Assembly (NCBI GenBank): GCA_029204225.1
Contig: CM055097.1
Span: 25,947,039-26,011,038 of the forward strand
DNA: 64,000 nt
Source of the DNA: Diphasiastrum complanatum
Taxonomy: Eukaryota > Streptophyta > Lycopodiopsida > Lycopodiales > Lycopodiaceae
Direction: 5' to 3'
Under the pieces are notes generated by a model. It did not search any database. It was not told where the DNA came from and was given only the letters and a program-made list of their open reading frames with translations. Shown here piece after piece: positions 1 to 13,531 of the stretch. Both the position numbers and the translations under genes were made by a program. Every line of letters begins with the position of its first letter. Positions within the stretch are counted from its first letter, which is position 1.

Positions 1-3000
1 TAGAGAAAAGAAGAAAATAACAAAGAGCGTATATGACTTCAAAAAAAATCATGTGCAAGGTAAGTTAACTTTGGTTTGAAAGTAGTTACAAATACATGCT
101 TACCCTCAAAATGTGTCAATGAAAATTTATGGCTGACCACACTTCGAATAAGAATCATCAGAATTTTGCATATCCTCTACAATGATAATAGAAAATCTTT
201 TAGAGAAAGGAATATATCCAAATTCAGATTGTGTAGTTTGTCATGTCATAGATTATTAATATCTCAATGACAACGTTCATACCAATAACCAACAAAATAT
301 CAAACCAGTGCAAAAATAAATATTAGCTATCAAGCGTTCTTCTCATCTCACTCAGTACCCAAGCATAGCTTGCTATTTGGGTTTCAAAATAATTCTGGTT
401 CTCTAGGTTAGACCCAATGCTGAATAAGAAGAACAAGCTAACAATTACAAGATAAGAAAAACACAATAAGAGACAAGAAAGTTAAGGCATCACCATGGGA
501 CTTCAGCTACAAACAAGGGTCAACGCAAAATAGATGACATAGTAAAATCAGGAAGGGAGAGTCCAAGCATTCTCATGATATATTGATCAATGAGTTGCAA
601 GGTAATACTCACTGTTCCCAAATAAAAATGGGTACAAAATATACCTAACCTAAGACAATTGATGGAGTTGTTCCACTCCGTATTGCCACTTGTATGTTGC
701 AAGTTCTCATTTATATCAGATCATTTCTTTCATTCTCCTGAAACAAAGTTTTTAAATTGGACTCTCAGAAGAAAGAGATCTACTCATGATATATTGATCA
801 ATGAGTTGCAAGATAATACTCACTCTTCCCAAATAAAAATGGGTACAAATTATACCCAACCTAAGACATTTGATGGAGTTGTTCCACTCCGTATTGCCAC
901 TTGCATGTTGCAAGTTCTCATTTGTATCAGATCATTTCTTTCATTCTCCTGAAACAAAGTTTTTAAATTGGACTCTCAGAAGAAAGAGATCTACAAGAAG
1001 AAGTCAAGTGAAGTAGATTACCACGCCACTGGCAATCAAGGAGACTTCAGATTCAAAAAAGGAAGAGATGGAAATCCTCTTTGATTCATCTCCCAAGAAG
1101 ATGATTTTAGCTTGTTGCCACATCATGCTTAAAGCAGCTTTTCCAAAATCTGTCATTGGAAATAAACCTTCCCATGAGAGAGGCGAGCTGGAATACCAAG
1201 CTCTCTCCTTGCGGTGTCCTCTCTGTACTCCTACCTACAAGGCAAAACTCCAAGATTAACTACAAATTGTCTCTCCTCCAAGCCCTTGAGCTCTCTACTG
1301 CATAGATAGGTGGAGTCACAGTCCATTAAATTAAGGGAGCAAATGCCCTTGTGAACATGGCCACCCAATTTCTATAAAGCTTCCATGCCTTCTGGGATCG
1401 AAAATGCACAGTATTTGATTTCCAAGGCCTACAGGCTGCACAAGGTTTAAAGCTGATATTTCATATAGCTTGCTAAATAATGAATTAGTCTTCACATGTG
1501 CAAGATTTTAGAGATGCAGGAAGCTAAAGTGGCATAGCTGATTCGGCACCTGTGATTTTGGGTCCTAACTGGGCTAAAACTGCTAGTTATCATGTATGTT
1601 CCCTTTCATAAAATTCGCAACAATACCACATGACTAAGCACCAACTTCTAAGATAGTGAATCAACTGATTAAACAGCACAGATGGTCCTCTACTTCCATG
1701 AAAAAAATTGGTCACTAGTTATCATGTCACTTAACAACGTCCTTATGCACCCCAAATGAAACAATGCCACATTAACAATAGTAAAATCAACAAATCTGGG
1801 CCCTTCAAGTTTTGATTCTAGCAAGCCCTTTTTAGGTAACAAAGAAATATTTTACATACAGTAAACACTTAACAGGTAGTTTCAAATGTATTGCAAACAA
1901 ATGTTCTTTTTCAAATTAAGGAACTATCCAAACTCAAAGTTGCTTATACAAAGAGCTAGCTAGCGGTTAGAATATGAAGCGACGACGTCACTGGAGACAT
2001 TCCTAGAAAAACAATCTTTTTTCTACATTGCCAGAACGCTCTTTCAGAGTGCATCTAGTCTAGGTGGCAAAAAGAAACGAACCTGACTCCATCCATGTTT
2101 GTCCTAGCTCATTGCAAGCCTGCAGTTGATCATGAACTTCAAGTAAGTTGACAGTATCTATAAAACCAGATGTTGGTAACAAGAAAATAGTGTCATTATT
2201 ACATTTTGTGGACTAAAACAGATCAAGCATCACAAGAGACTTTTCGATGTGAGAGTATGGTAAGGAGAATGCTCCATTCCTCTTGCTCTCACTTATGGAA
2301 GATGTTTTTATCGGTTTTCTGTGAAAGGTCTGTACTTTGCTCACAGATCATGGGGCCAGAATCTGCCAACTCGAGTATGTTAAACTTGAATTAGAGCACG
2401 AAAGCCTTGAGATGCCAGAATCTGCCATACTAGAGTATGTTAACCTTGAATTAGAGCATAAAAGCCTTGAGATGCCAGTAATTGAAAGACATTCATTGTT
2501 CTCTCAAGTCATCCAAAGATTTTTCTCTGGACTGCCGGTTCACCCTGGATACAATGCTGAATACATATTTTCAGTACATGGTATATCTTTGAAGCATTTG
2601 TCAGGGAGCTTTAACATTTCGAAGTATGAAAGTGAACATAACAATACGTCTGGATATGAGTAAGAGCATATTAATTTGGTATGGGACACTGTCAGGGTCG
2701 GAGGTCTGATCTTGCTTGTTACAGGCCACGGGCCAGGGCACGGGGGGTGGACCCAGATTAGGTCCTACGGTGAGGTAGATCGTGAGCGTTCGGTTTCCTA
2801 GATGACCGGCACCTGGCAGTTTAGGATTTCGGATTGTAACAGTTGGTATCAGAGCCACCTTAATCTGTGAAACAGGTCTGATCGATTCATCTTGGTGGAC
2901 GGTATGTATTACATAGTTGTCTCATAGATATTTGTGATGGCGCACCGCCTATGCTGTTTTGGGCACAGATGAATGAGCAGAAGCCCCTTTCCACCACACA

Positions 3001-6000
3001 GTTCTAGATAGGGATCAGAACTTCGATCACTTCCTAGGCATGTATACACATATTATATAATAGATAGATGTGTGGATAGCCTGTTGAAGAGTACCCCATG
3101 AAAAGTGCGCCCTAACCGTCTGTTTGTAAATCCATTTAGATCCATCGACCGAGGGTCAAAATTGGCAAATCGATCCTTGTCTTGGATCGGAATGTAGACG
3201 TGAAAGATGTAATTTAGAAGTGTGGAGTCGATTTAGTAGACAATAAACAATAGTTCAAGAGCGCTATGCTGGAAAACTGCTGCTTTAAATTCTTAAAAAA
3301 CACACTGATAGCCGAGTGGTTTAATGGACCGATTTAACTAAAGTCCGAATCTGCAGAGAGTCAAATCGATTCGCTCAAGATCGATTTAGTTCTTGGCTCA
3401 AGATCGATTCTTGAATCAGTGGAGTAGGCCCGAAATAAATGTAGCTCAGTCAATAGCTAATTAGGGTCATATTGCTGTGCGCTCAGGGATTCGGATATAG
3501 CAAGATCGATGCAGATCAGAATTGTTTGTGGGTCGACGGCTGCTCAGGTTCGAAACAGCTACCATGGATCGAAGTCTAGATCTAAGCTGCACCTAGGATC
3601 GATTTCATGAAGGATCGATATTAGGAGCTGATTCGATTCTTGTCTTCCTTCAAAAACTCTATTTTTCTCTACAACTTTTGACATTCAACCTTCTTATCAT
3701 GAAATTCCTCCTCAACTGTAGCCATTTCTTCCTGTGTAGCCAACAAATTAGCCAAACCCTGTTTCCCGAAAGATCCAAGCAGACAGCACTGTGTGGATCA
3801 ATTCAAAGCCCTCTCAAAACCAGGAAATGATCATGCAATCTAAAAGGAGCTGTGTGGGACTGGGAGAAAGCCAACTGCAGAGATAGAAGACGTGGGGCAG
3901 CGATCCCGTTTTGGTAGAGAAGTGGAAGTCCAGGGACAACCACAAAGAAGATACTCATTCAACTTTAACCTCTAGAATAACCACTGCAGCATTCTTCTCC
4001 TCCTCACCTGCTACTCCGGGAGATTCTGTTCCTGCAACCACAGAATCTCCCGGAAGGAATTCCTGCAGACAGCACTGTGTGGATCAATTCAAAGCCCTCT
4101 CAAAACCAGGAAATGCAATCTAAAAGGAGCTGTGTGGGACTGGGAGAAAGCCAACTGCAGAGATAGAGACGTGGGGCAGCGATCCCGTTTTGGTAGAGAA
4201 GTGGAAGTCCAAGGACATAACCAGAAAGAAGATGCTCATTCAACTTTAACCTCTAGAATAACCACTGCAGCGATCCGGAAGGAATTTTCTTTCAGAAGAG
4301 AAACGGTCCTCTCATTCGTGCGCATGAGAGTTGCTTCATCAGGAAAATAAGTACACACTGCCCCACGCCATCAAGATCTACCGCATTGTTCTCATCTTGG
4401 CAAGAAGATCAGTTCAAAGCTGATTTCCAGGCTATGAGATTGGAGCTCTTCCAGCTGAAAGAAACGGTCGCAACGCTGATTAGAGAAAGGAATATGATGC
4501 AGTCCAGCATTACGCATTTGGAACAAGCACTAGGCAACAAATAGATTTCAGCTTCCGAGTCTACCACCACTATGATAAAGGCTTTGGAACAAAAGATTGA
4601 GCAGCAGAAGGAAGAAGCCCTTTCTTGGGTATTGGTATTGAAGAATGGCACTGAACCAAGTGCTCACATTACTTCGGTCATCTCAGCTTCGATCCAGGAA
4701 GAAAAATCCCCTGAGCAAAAGGCTCTCAACATTATGGTTAGAGGGATACCGGACACACGTGACGCCACCTTGAAGGCCAAGCGCTTTTTGGATACCACAC
4801 TAGGACACCGGACAGATGGATTGGCTAATGCAGCCACGTTGATCATCTGTTTCACTTCCTTGACCCGACGGGACGCTCTACGATGTAGAGCCAATCTCCG
4901 TGGCACCACCATTTTTATGGATGACGATCTCACTTATATCCAGGTGGAGGAGAGGCGTAAGGCCTTTCAGGATGCTCAAGCAGACGAGTTATATACAGAG
5001 ATGGACGAGTGCGTCGTTTTCATAACACTCGTGATGGTTCCCACAGTTAGGGATTTGGGATCCTCGGGTTTGGGAGCACCTCGGGGCCCCATCCACACCA
5101 CCTTAGACTTTGACTTATACTAACAATAGAAATAGGCCTTTGAACTAGCTCGCAAACTACCCTCTACAATTAAAAATAACCATTAATTCTAACACTCCCC
5201 CTTAATGGATAATCGATTATCACTTACACCTAGCAGTGTCTTGAACTTCTCAAACTTTTCACGACCAAGTTCTTTTCTAAAGATATCTGCAACTTGATCA
5301 TTGGTGTCACAGTAGATCAACTCTACTTCACCACTCTGCAACTTTTCTTGTATGAAATGCTGCTGAACTTCGATATGCTTTGTCCTGCTATGAAACACCG
5401 GATTCTTCGTAAGCTGAATGCAACTCTGATTGTCAGACCAAAGAACTGTAGGTTCAACTTGTTCTATATGAAGATCTTTTAGAATCCTTCGTAATCAGAT
5501 TGCTTCACAAGTCGCTGATGTAGTAGCCCTATACTCTGACTCTGCTGGAAGTTCAACAAGATCCCATGTCTCGTTCTTCATAATAGAATTGTACTCCTCG
5601 TCCATAGCAGTCTTCCAAACTTGTTTCTTAGTAGCATCTTCATAAAATACAGGATCCTCAGAGTCCAGTACTGAAGCCATAAACGCATAATGTGTTTCTT
5701 CACCAGCTTCACAATTGTATCCACTTGATCGTGTCAATCTCTGAGCTCCTTGTTGACTCGATTCTCCCTCATCCAACATTTGACTATATTGTATAGTCTC
5801 ACAATACCATCTTGGTGATTTCTTTGTAGGTGACGTAGAAGGAGAATATGTATCACATACTCTTGACCTTTCCTTTCCTTTACCAAGATCCACCTATGTA
5901 CTCACCCTTGGTTCAATTTGTGTAGAAGCTGTATCACATGGACCTGTATCTTTCTGAACATCATCTATGATTGGAGTTTTTGATGTAGGAGAAAATACAT

Positions 6001-8558
6001 CTTCCTCATGATCTTCTAGGTTAGAAGACTCATCTTCTTCGAACACAACATCCCTGCTCATAATCACCTTCTTACTGGTAAGATTATAAAGGCGATATGC
6101 CTTCTCTTCCTCGTCATAACCAAGGAATAAACACTTGATTGCCTTTGAATCAAGCTTTTGACGATGATCTTTAGGACATGAGCATATGCAATACAACCAA
6201 AAACTCGTAGATGATCCACTTTAGGTTTTATACTTGTGAAAGCTTCTTCTGGAGTTCGATTGAGAATGGCTTTTGTAGGACTTCTGTTGAGTAAGTAAAC
6301 TGTTGTACAAACTGCTTCGCCCCACAAATGATTCTTGAGGTTCTTACCTCGTAGCATGCTTCGAGCACTCTCCACAATGGACCTATTCTTTCTCTCAGCT
6401 ACTCCATTATGTTGTGGTGTATCTGTCGAAGCAAATTGTCTCTTGATTCCATTTTCTTGGCAGAATTCCTGGAACTCTGTAGATATGCACTCACCTCCCT
6501 TATCTGAACGTAGAATCTTTATTTGCTTTCCTGTTTGTTTCTCAACAAGTGATTTGAATTGAGTAAAGAGCTTAAAAGTTTGACTTTTATACTTAAGCAA
6601 GTATATCCATACTTTCCTGGAAAAATCATCCACAAATACCATGAAGTAGGATGCTCCCCCTATAGACGTAGTCTGCATGGGACCACATAAGTCTGTATGA
6701 ACAAGCTCCATATTATAATGCATGGGACCACATAAGTCTGTATGAACAAGCTCCATATGGTAATAGGTAATCCTATTACCATATTATTGTCTTTTAGAAT
6801 CTGTTAAGCTTTTATAGTTCAGATGTCCAAACCTTTCATGCCACATCTTGCTGTCCATGCTATCAGAAGCTGCACAAACCTGGTGATCTGATGTAGACGC
6901 ATCAGTTTGTAAAGTCGACCTTCCAAAGATCCTTTGACCACAACTTTGTAACCTTTGTTTTTGTCTTTGATAAGACACTTCTGATCATCAAACTCAACCG
7001 TCATATTCTGTTTAGCAATAGTAGAAATTAAAAGTATATTCTTCCTTAAACCTGGAACATAGAGAACATTCTTAATTTCGCCTATATTCCCTAAAGGTAA
7101 ATGTACTCTCATTGTACCTTGACCTTTGATGTCGTAAGAAGAATTGTCTCCAAGCTTGACATGTGCATTTACACCACTGTCATCAAACTGTGTAAACCAC
7201 TCACAATGTGGTGTCATATGTTGCGTTGCTCCAGAATCAATGTACCAACAATCATTAGAGTTCTCTGATGTTGAAGCTGAGAATAACTCATAGCATCCCA
7301 CAACTTCACTTTTGTCTTCGTCTTCAATGAGATTGCCTGACTGCTTATTCTTGTCCTGGATGGCCTTCTTTTTCCTGCACTCAAATGCAAAGTGACCATA
7401 TTTACCACAAAATTTACAATTGCCATTTCTCTTTGGAATGGACTTGGAACTGTCTCCTTTTTCCGAATTGTCCTTGCCTTCCTGCTTCTGATCCTTTTTG
7501 CCCTTCTTACCTTGATTCTTGGTAAAGCAACCTAGCTCCTTTAAATCTTCCCTAGACATCAAGTTTTGTGTTTGTAATTCTTCTTGAAGTAGGAATCCAT
7601 TTAGCTCATCGAATGTCGGTGATCTTTCCCTCAAACTTAGTGTCATAACAAAGTTTTGATACTGAAATGGTAAGCTATTCAAAACAGCTTGTATAAGGGT
7701 ATTATCAAGAACAATTTCCCCAATAGAAGACAACTGATCTCTTAGATCCTTCACCCTGGTAATAAAATCTGTAATAGATTCTTCTGATTCCATTTTCAAG
7801 GTTTATTCAAGAGCAATGCTCAAGATTTACTCACCATTTCATATGTAGTCCTAAGAATATCCCATGCTTCCTTAAGCCGGACTGCATTCCTGATCAAAGG
7901 AATAACCTTATCCTTCATGGATAAATTGATGATATGGTGTGCACGCTGCAGCCGCTTCTCAAATATCCTTCTATCTTGATCATTAAGACCGTGAGCTATC
8001 ACCTCTTGTCCCGTGACAATCTCCCAATAATCTCTGTCCTGAAGTATATTCTGAAGTTTGAACTTCCACAAGGTGTAGTTAGATGCATCTAACTGCTTGA
8101 CTCCGGAAGAACGGATTCATGAAGGCTCCCCATCGTTGTCGTACAAAGATGATCGACTTTCCACTAAGAATATAATTGCATGCAACAATTTTTGTCCAAT
8201 TGTTACCTTCCCTGGATACCACCTGTCCAGATCTTGCAGACCGTAGTTGCTGCCTTTCCGGTTAACACCTGCCTTTCCGGTTGCAGCCTTAGATCAGACC
8301 TGTCTAATCTTTGTTGCCTCAGTTCTGCCTCAGATACTGCTTCCCCAGCTGCTGCCGCCCTCAGATGTTGTCTGCACCAGCTGTAACCTGCAGCAGTGTT
8401 TCATCGAAACGCGTTTCGAACGCTGAAACGGGTTCGAAACGGAACGTACGAAACGGGCCCATTTCGAAACGACTGGTGAAAAATCGCAAATTTTTTTGCG
8501 ATACAGCGGGGGCCCGAGAGGTGAGTGTTTTCACTCTTTGGCACGTTGGAAAAACCTG

Positions 8559-8606
<48 letters not shown>

Positions 8607-8677
8607 AGAGAGGGAGTGTTTGTGTGTTTGTGTGTGTGTGATGTGTGTGTGAAAGAAAGGGAGTGTTTGTGTGTTTG

Positions 8678-8725
<48 letters not shown>

Positions 8726-11700
8726 GAGGGAGTGTTTGTGTGTTTGTGTGCATTGTGAAGTAGAGGGAGTGTGTGTGTGTGTGACATGTGTGTGAACTTT
8801 CAACTTTGAGTGTGGTGGTTTGTTTGTGTGTGTGGTGGTGTGTTAAACTTTTAACTGTGTTTTTGTTTGTGTGTTTGTGTGTGTGCACTGTGTGGTGTGT
8901 GTGTGTGAGTCTTGAGACTGTCGTGACGTGTGTGTGTGTGTGAGATTGAGAGAGAGAGAGAGTCTAGAGAGAGAGAGGATAGGGATAGATTGAGGATAGA
9001 TTGAGGTTAGAACTTAGAGCATAGGTTTACCGTTTTGAAATTAGAATTTAGGATTAGTTTTTAATTTCGAGTCTGAATTTAATACAGTTATTGTTTTGTT
9101 GACACTAGATAGCTATTAGCAATGCCCAGACAGCGGGATCCCTTATGGGATCACGTCACCCTTAATTCAGCTTATGGTACATCAGGCACGAAGAAGTGGA
9201 CTTGCAAGTATTGCGGGAACACTTATGGAGGTGGCCCCGTTTGAATCAGGGCGCATCTTTTACGTCTTCGAGGATATCAGATCGCCGTTTGCACTCAGGC
9301 CCCAGAGTCACTGAGGATTGCCGGGATCGGGGACGACTCTCCTGCCACTACTTCAGGCACAGGTGATTCCTGAATCTTGTTTGATCAATGACATTGATTG
9401 AAAATTTGAAATTTGATCTAAAGCTAAAACTTAAAAGTTTATTCTATAACTTTAAACTTTGATTACAATTTACTAATAGAGTATTAAGTAATTAGTGACT
9501 GTAACCTGAGCTCTCTCACTGACCAGTGACTATAATTTATTACCTAAAGCCTGCTGCGTAACTAGTTAGTAGTAAGTTGTAACACCAATGTTATTGTTAC
9601 AGGTGCGGCAGAGAGCCGAAATTCTCCATCGCAGCCGGCACATGTAGCCGGCACTAGCTCTGCTGCAGCATCCATTCCACCTTCTTCTTCTGGAGAGACT
9701 CCTGTAGTGCCAGTTGGTGGGGCCGGCAGTAGTGCTATTGGTAGCACTGTTAGGGGACGGGGTCGAGGACATGTGAGAGGCAGGGATGTTTTTGTGACAG
9801 CCTTCCAGCAGTCGCACAGGGATGCAGCTGCTATTGCTGTTAGGAGGTGCTTTTACTTGTGTGACCTCTCTTTTCATGTGGCACAGACCCCTGCATGGAG
9901 GGATATGATGCGAGCAATATCTCGTATCGGTGTTGAGTGGGAGGGCCCGACAATGGAGCAGCTGAGGACGAGAGAGCTACTTGCTGAGCGGCAGTTCGTG
10001 GATGCTGACCTACAACCCATTAGAAAGTCATGGGCGAGGTATATCTGTAACCTGTTACCTTACATCTTCAAAACCTTTGCACTTGCCACTTACTACTTTA
10101 GAAATTAGTACTTTCAAGTTTGAAGTTTCTAACTTTGAAATTTCAATCTCCAAATTTGCAAATTGCAAGTTGCAACTTAGTTAGTTGAAACTTGAAAGTG
10201 TTGTCAAATGTTTTAGGTTTGGATGCACTATAATATCAGATGGTTGGACCGATGCAAGGAGGCGCCATCTTGTGAATATATTGGTGTCTTCTTGCATGGG
10301 CACCATGTTTTTGAGATCCATTGATACGTCGGAGCCAGGCATGGCATTGGATGGCAGGAGATTGTTTGAGTACATCTCACAAGCCATTGAGGAGGTCGGA
10401 AAAGAGAATGTTGTCCAAGTATGCACTTGCCACTTGCCACTTTCAAGTTTCAACTTTAAAACTTTCGACAATGAGCTCTCAGCTTTGAAGTTAAAACTTA
10501 GTAAGTTACAAGTGACAACTTACATTTTGTGAATCGTGATTATTGTTTTGAACGTTGTAATTTGCACTTGCTATTTACATTTGCAATTTGCATTTGCATT
10601 TGCATTTGCATTTGCTTCCGGAATGCTCAATGGTGAATGTTCATTGTTCATGAGTTATGATTCGACCTTTGTCGTAATTCCAATGCAGGTTGTCACGGAC
10701 AACGCGTCCAATTGTGTTGCCATGGGGAAGATGGTGAATGAGAAGTACCCTTGGATTTTCTGGAGTCCATGTGCGCACATTGTCTTGACCTCCTAGTTGA
10801 AGACATTGGGAGATTACCCTGGGTCAAGGAGGTTGTAGACATGGCACGATTCTTGGTGAGATTTGTCACCAAGAGACAGAGGGTCTTGAGCATCTTCAGG
10901 TCCTATTCCACCTTGGATCTCTTGAGGCCTCCCCCCACTAGGTAACCAAGTTCCAACTTCCAACCTGACAACCTGTTTCCAATTTTTTGATTTGTAAATT
11001 GCAATTTTGTTTTAGCTTCAAGTTTCAGTGCTCATAGAATTTGAATTTTACTATATAGTATAGCCTGCTTGTTGCCTATAGGCAATGACCAATTACAAAT
11101 CTTATTTCATGATTTTCATCCTAGGTTTGCCTATATGCTCATTGTTTTGGAGCGGCTCGTAAAAGTGCATGGAAGCCTAAGGATGACAATGGTTTCACCC
11201 CATTGGGCAGAGTGGGGCCGATCACGAGAGGCCAAGGCCAGAAGATTTGAGGCGATCGTGATGGGGACTTCATTTTGGGATGATGCATGCTCCATTGTCA
11301 TATCCATGCAGCCTATCTATAGCGTGCTTTTGTAAGTTAAAACTTAAAAGTAATATAGCCCGCCGATGTCTATGAGCATGAACATGTATAGTGCGTCTCT
11401 GTGTAGGAGGTCTGGTGTGACATTTAACTCTCATGGTCATTTGAGGCTGGGTGGTGCATCGTCTCTGCGTCCTAGGTCTGGGAATGTCGTCGCAATCACT
11501 GTCAGTCATGTCTGCATCAGGACGCGATCTCCTTCGAGAGAAGAAGGATGTAATCTGAGACTGTCTGGATAAGTATGCTGAGCCGTCTGACACAGGTCTT
11601 GTCGCAAGAGGGACATCTCACGTATCATAAGTGCCACACATCGGGGGTCCTCAGGGACTGTAGTGTAACTAGTGTCTGACGAAAAAGGCAATGATATCGC

Positions 11701-13477
11701 CCTTTGATCTCATAGTAAACTGGACATGCGAATAAGAAATGCTCCTTTGACTCGATCATAGACAATGAGCATAACTGGCAAAGCTGCTCCTCTAGCAAGG
11801 TACCCCAGAAGCGCCCAGTCTCAATCGCCAACTGGTGTGAAGACACTCGGAACTGGCCCAGCAAAAACCGAAGCCCATGAGATAGTCCTGAGGTGAGATA
11901 GTGTGGCAAAACTAGAAATCCCACTGTGTCTAGCTCCAAAAAGTGTGTCCTGTAGACCCGGAGTTGTCCCTGCCATGTCCGGCTCAGATATGCTCTATAG
12001 AGAAAGCGTCTGATATACTCATGGGGTGCTCGATGGAAGGTCTGTGATAGAAATGCCAAGTGTATCTAGTATCTAGGAGGCTTGAGAAAACCGTGATAGT
12101 CGATGTCCCTGGTCGTGTCGTGATGAGGCAAGTGTTGTCTATATGTATCTCTGCTCATCTGTGGGTAGCATCATGATGCTGCATATAGGGCTGTGGGGAT
12201 AACGAGAGTATCAAAAAGCTGACATTTACTCGGGGCATCCCGAATAAACCGTCTGAAACAGAAACGCTCTAACTGGACAAGGGACGCGTGACCCTTCCCA
12301 AGTTTGGCGGAAGCTGTCTGTCGCATGCCAAAGATAGGGCCTGTAAAAAGCACGCCAAGGTTAGTGTAAGAAGATACAACCTCCAAGGGCTGCCTATCAA
12401 AGATGAGTTCCTGGAGCTGCATAAAAGCTCTTGATGTGTTGAAAACCATAACTTTAGTTTTCAATATGTTAACCCCCAATCCCCATCTACTGCAGAAGGC
12501 ATGAAGACTGTTTAGTTGTCGCTGTAATCCCTCTCTGGTAGAAGATAAGAGAACCACGTCATCTACATATAAAAGTATAGCACTCAAGATGCTCCCAAGC
12601 CTGCAACCTGTGCCACCACATCCCTCAATGACTCTCTCAAGCTTGTCGATATATAGCCCAAACAGGGTTGGAAATAGAGAACAACCCTATTTCACGCCAA
12701 TAGTGCTCTAGATATGATCTGAGATGCTGGTGTCACTCCAAAAACAACCAAGGACTCTCTCATATAGTGCCATCATTGCCAAGATCGTGTCAGGAGAAAA
12801 ACCAAGATCACGTAGACGCTGAATGAGAAGGGATCGTGGAACAGAGTCGAAGGCTTTCCTGAAGTCAACAAAACAACAAGTCCATTTTTGTCTGAAGCTG
12901 TTGGTTCTCTGTGCGTAGGTGGATGATTTCCAGTTTCAAGTCTTATACATCTGCTTTCAGCTCTTTCAGTTGGTAGGCTAGGAAAGTTTCGAAGGATTTG
13001 GAGGTGGTGTAGTCGGCATGAAATAGGAAGGGTGTGTCCAGAGCAACAGTGGTAGAGATGGGAGTGGAGGGGACAGGGGGTGAAGGAGGGCCGGAGTGGG
13101 AAGCGAGGAGAGGGGGGGGGGGGGGGGGGGGGGGGGAGGGGACAGTAGGGAGAGCCTGCTGTGTAGTAGCAGAGAGGGTGTGCTGTTTCACAGCAGGAGG
13201 GGCTTGCTGTGCAGCAGCACGTTGGGCGGAGGAGGGATGGAGGAGAGAGGGGGGTGAGGTGGAGGGAGATGGAGGAGGGCGGGAAGGGGTGGGGGCTCCC
13301 CCAAGTCTTCCGCGCCATGGAGGAGGAGGAGGGCGATGGTGGGAGGGGAGGGGGAACATGTGTCATGTCCCTTTAGTATGGTTCATTATGGGTCCAGTGA
13401 CATGATTTAGTTTGGTTCAGTATGATTCAATATGGTTCAGTATGATTATGTTTCCTCGTGATTTCAGTTCGGTTTGT

Positions 13478-13531
<54 letters not shown>

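Larger units (their letters stand above)
5113..8220 (-). mobile_element. Ty1/copia element 1, reverse transcriptase deleted
   Basis: Read on the minus strand the order is gag, protease, integrase, linker, RNase H C-terminus, polypurine tract (5205-5195) and LTR start TGTTAGAATTAATGG at 5194. The LTR is cut off near 5113. At the other end a weak primer-site-like TGGTATCCAG lies at about 8211-8220, but no 5' LTR is recognisable. The whole reverse transcriptase and the N-terminal half of RNase H are missing. Element 2 at 34640 is a close relative. It lies in intron 7 of UBA5, in the same direction as the gene. Confidence 0.85.

Noticed and set aside
1-2080. Remaining UBA5 exons (VSGHIQL, catalytic cysteine region)
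   Set aside because: Searched for the expected motifs on the minus strand and found none; they should lie left of the window.
3302-3385. Possible functional tRNA gene (A-box TAGCCGAGTGG)
   Set aside because: Acceptor arms do not pair, the B-box is poor and the anticodon loop lacks T33; kept only as tRNA-like sequence.
8361-8888. Long His/Thr/Ser-rich and Cys/Val-rich ORFs on both strands
   Set aside because: They are translations of the (GT)n and (GA)n tracts; open frames there are a property of the dinucleotide repeats.
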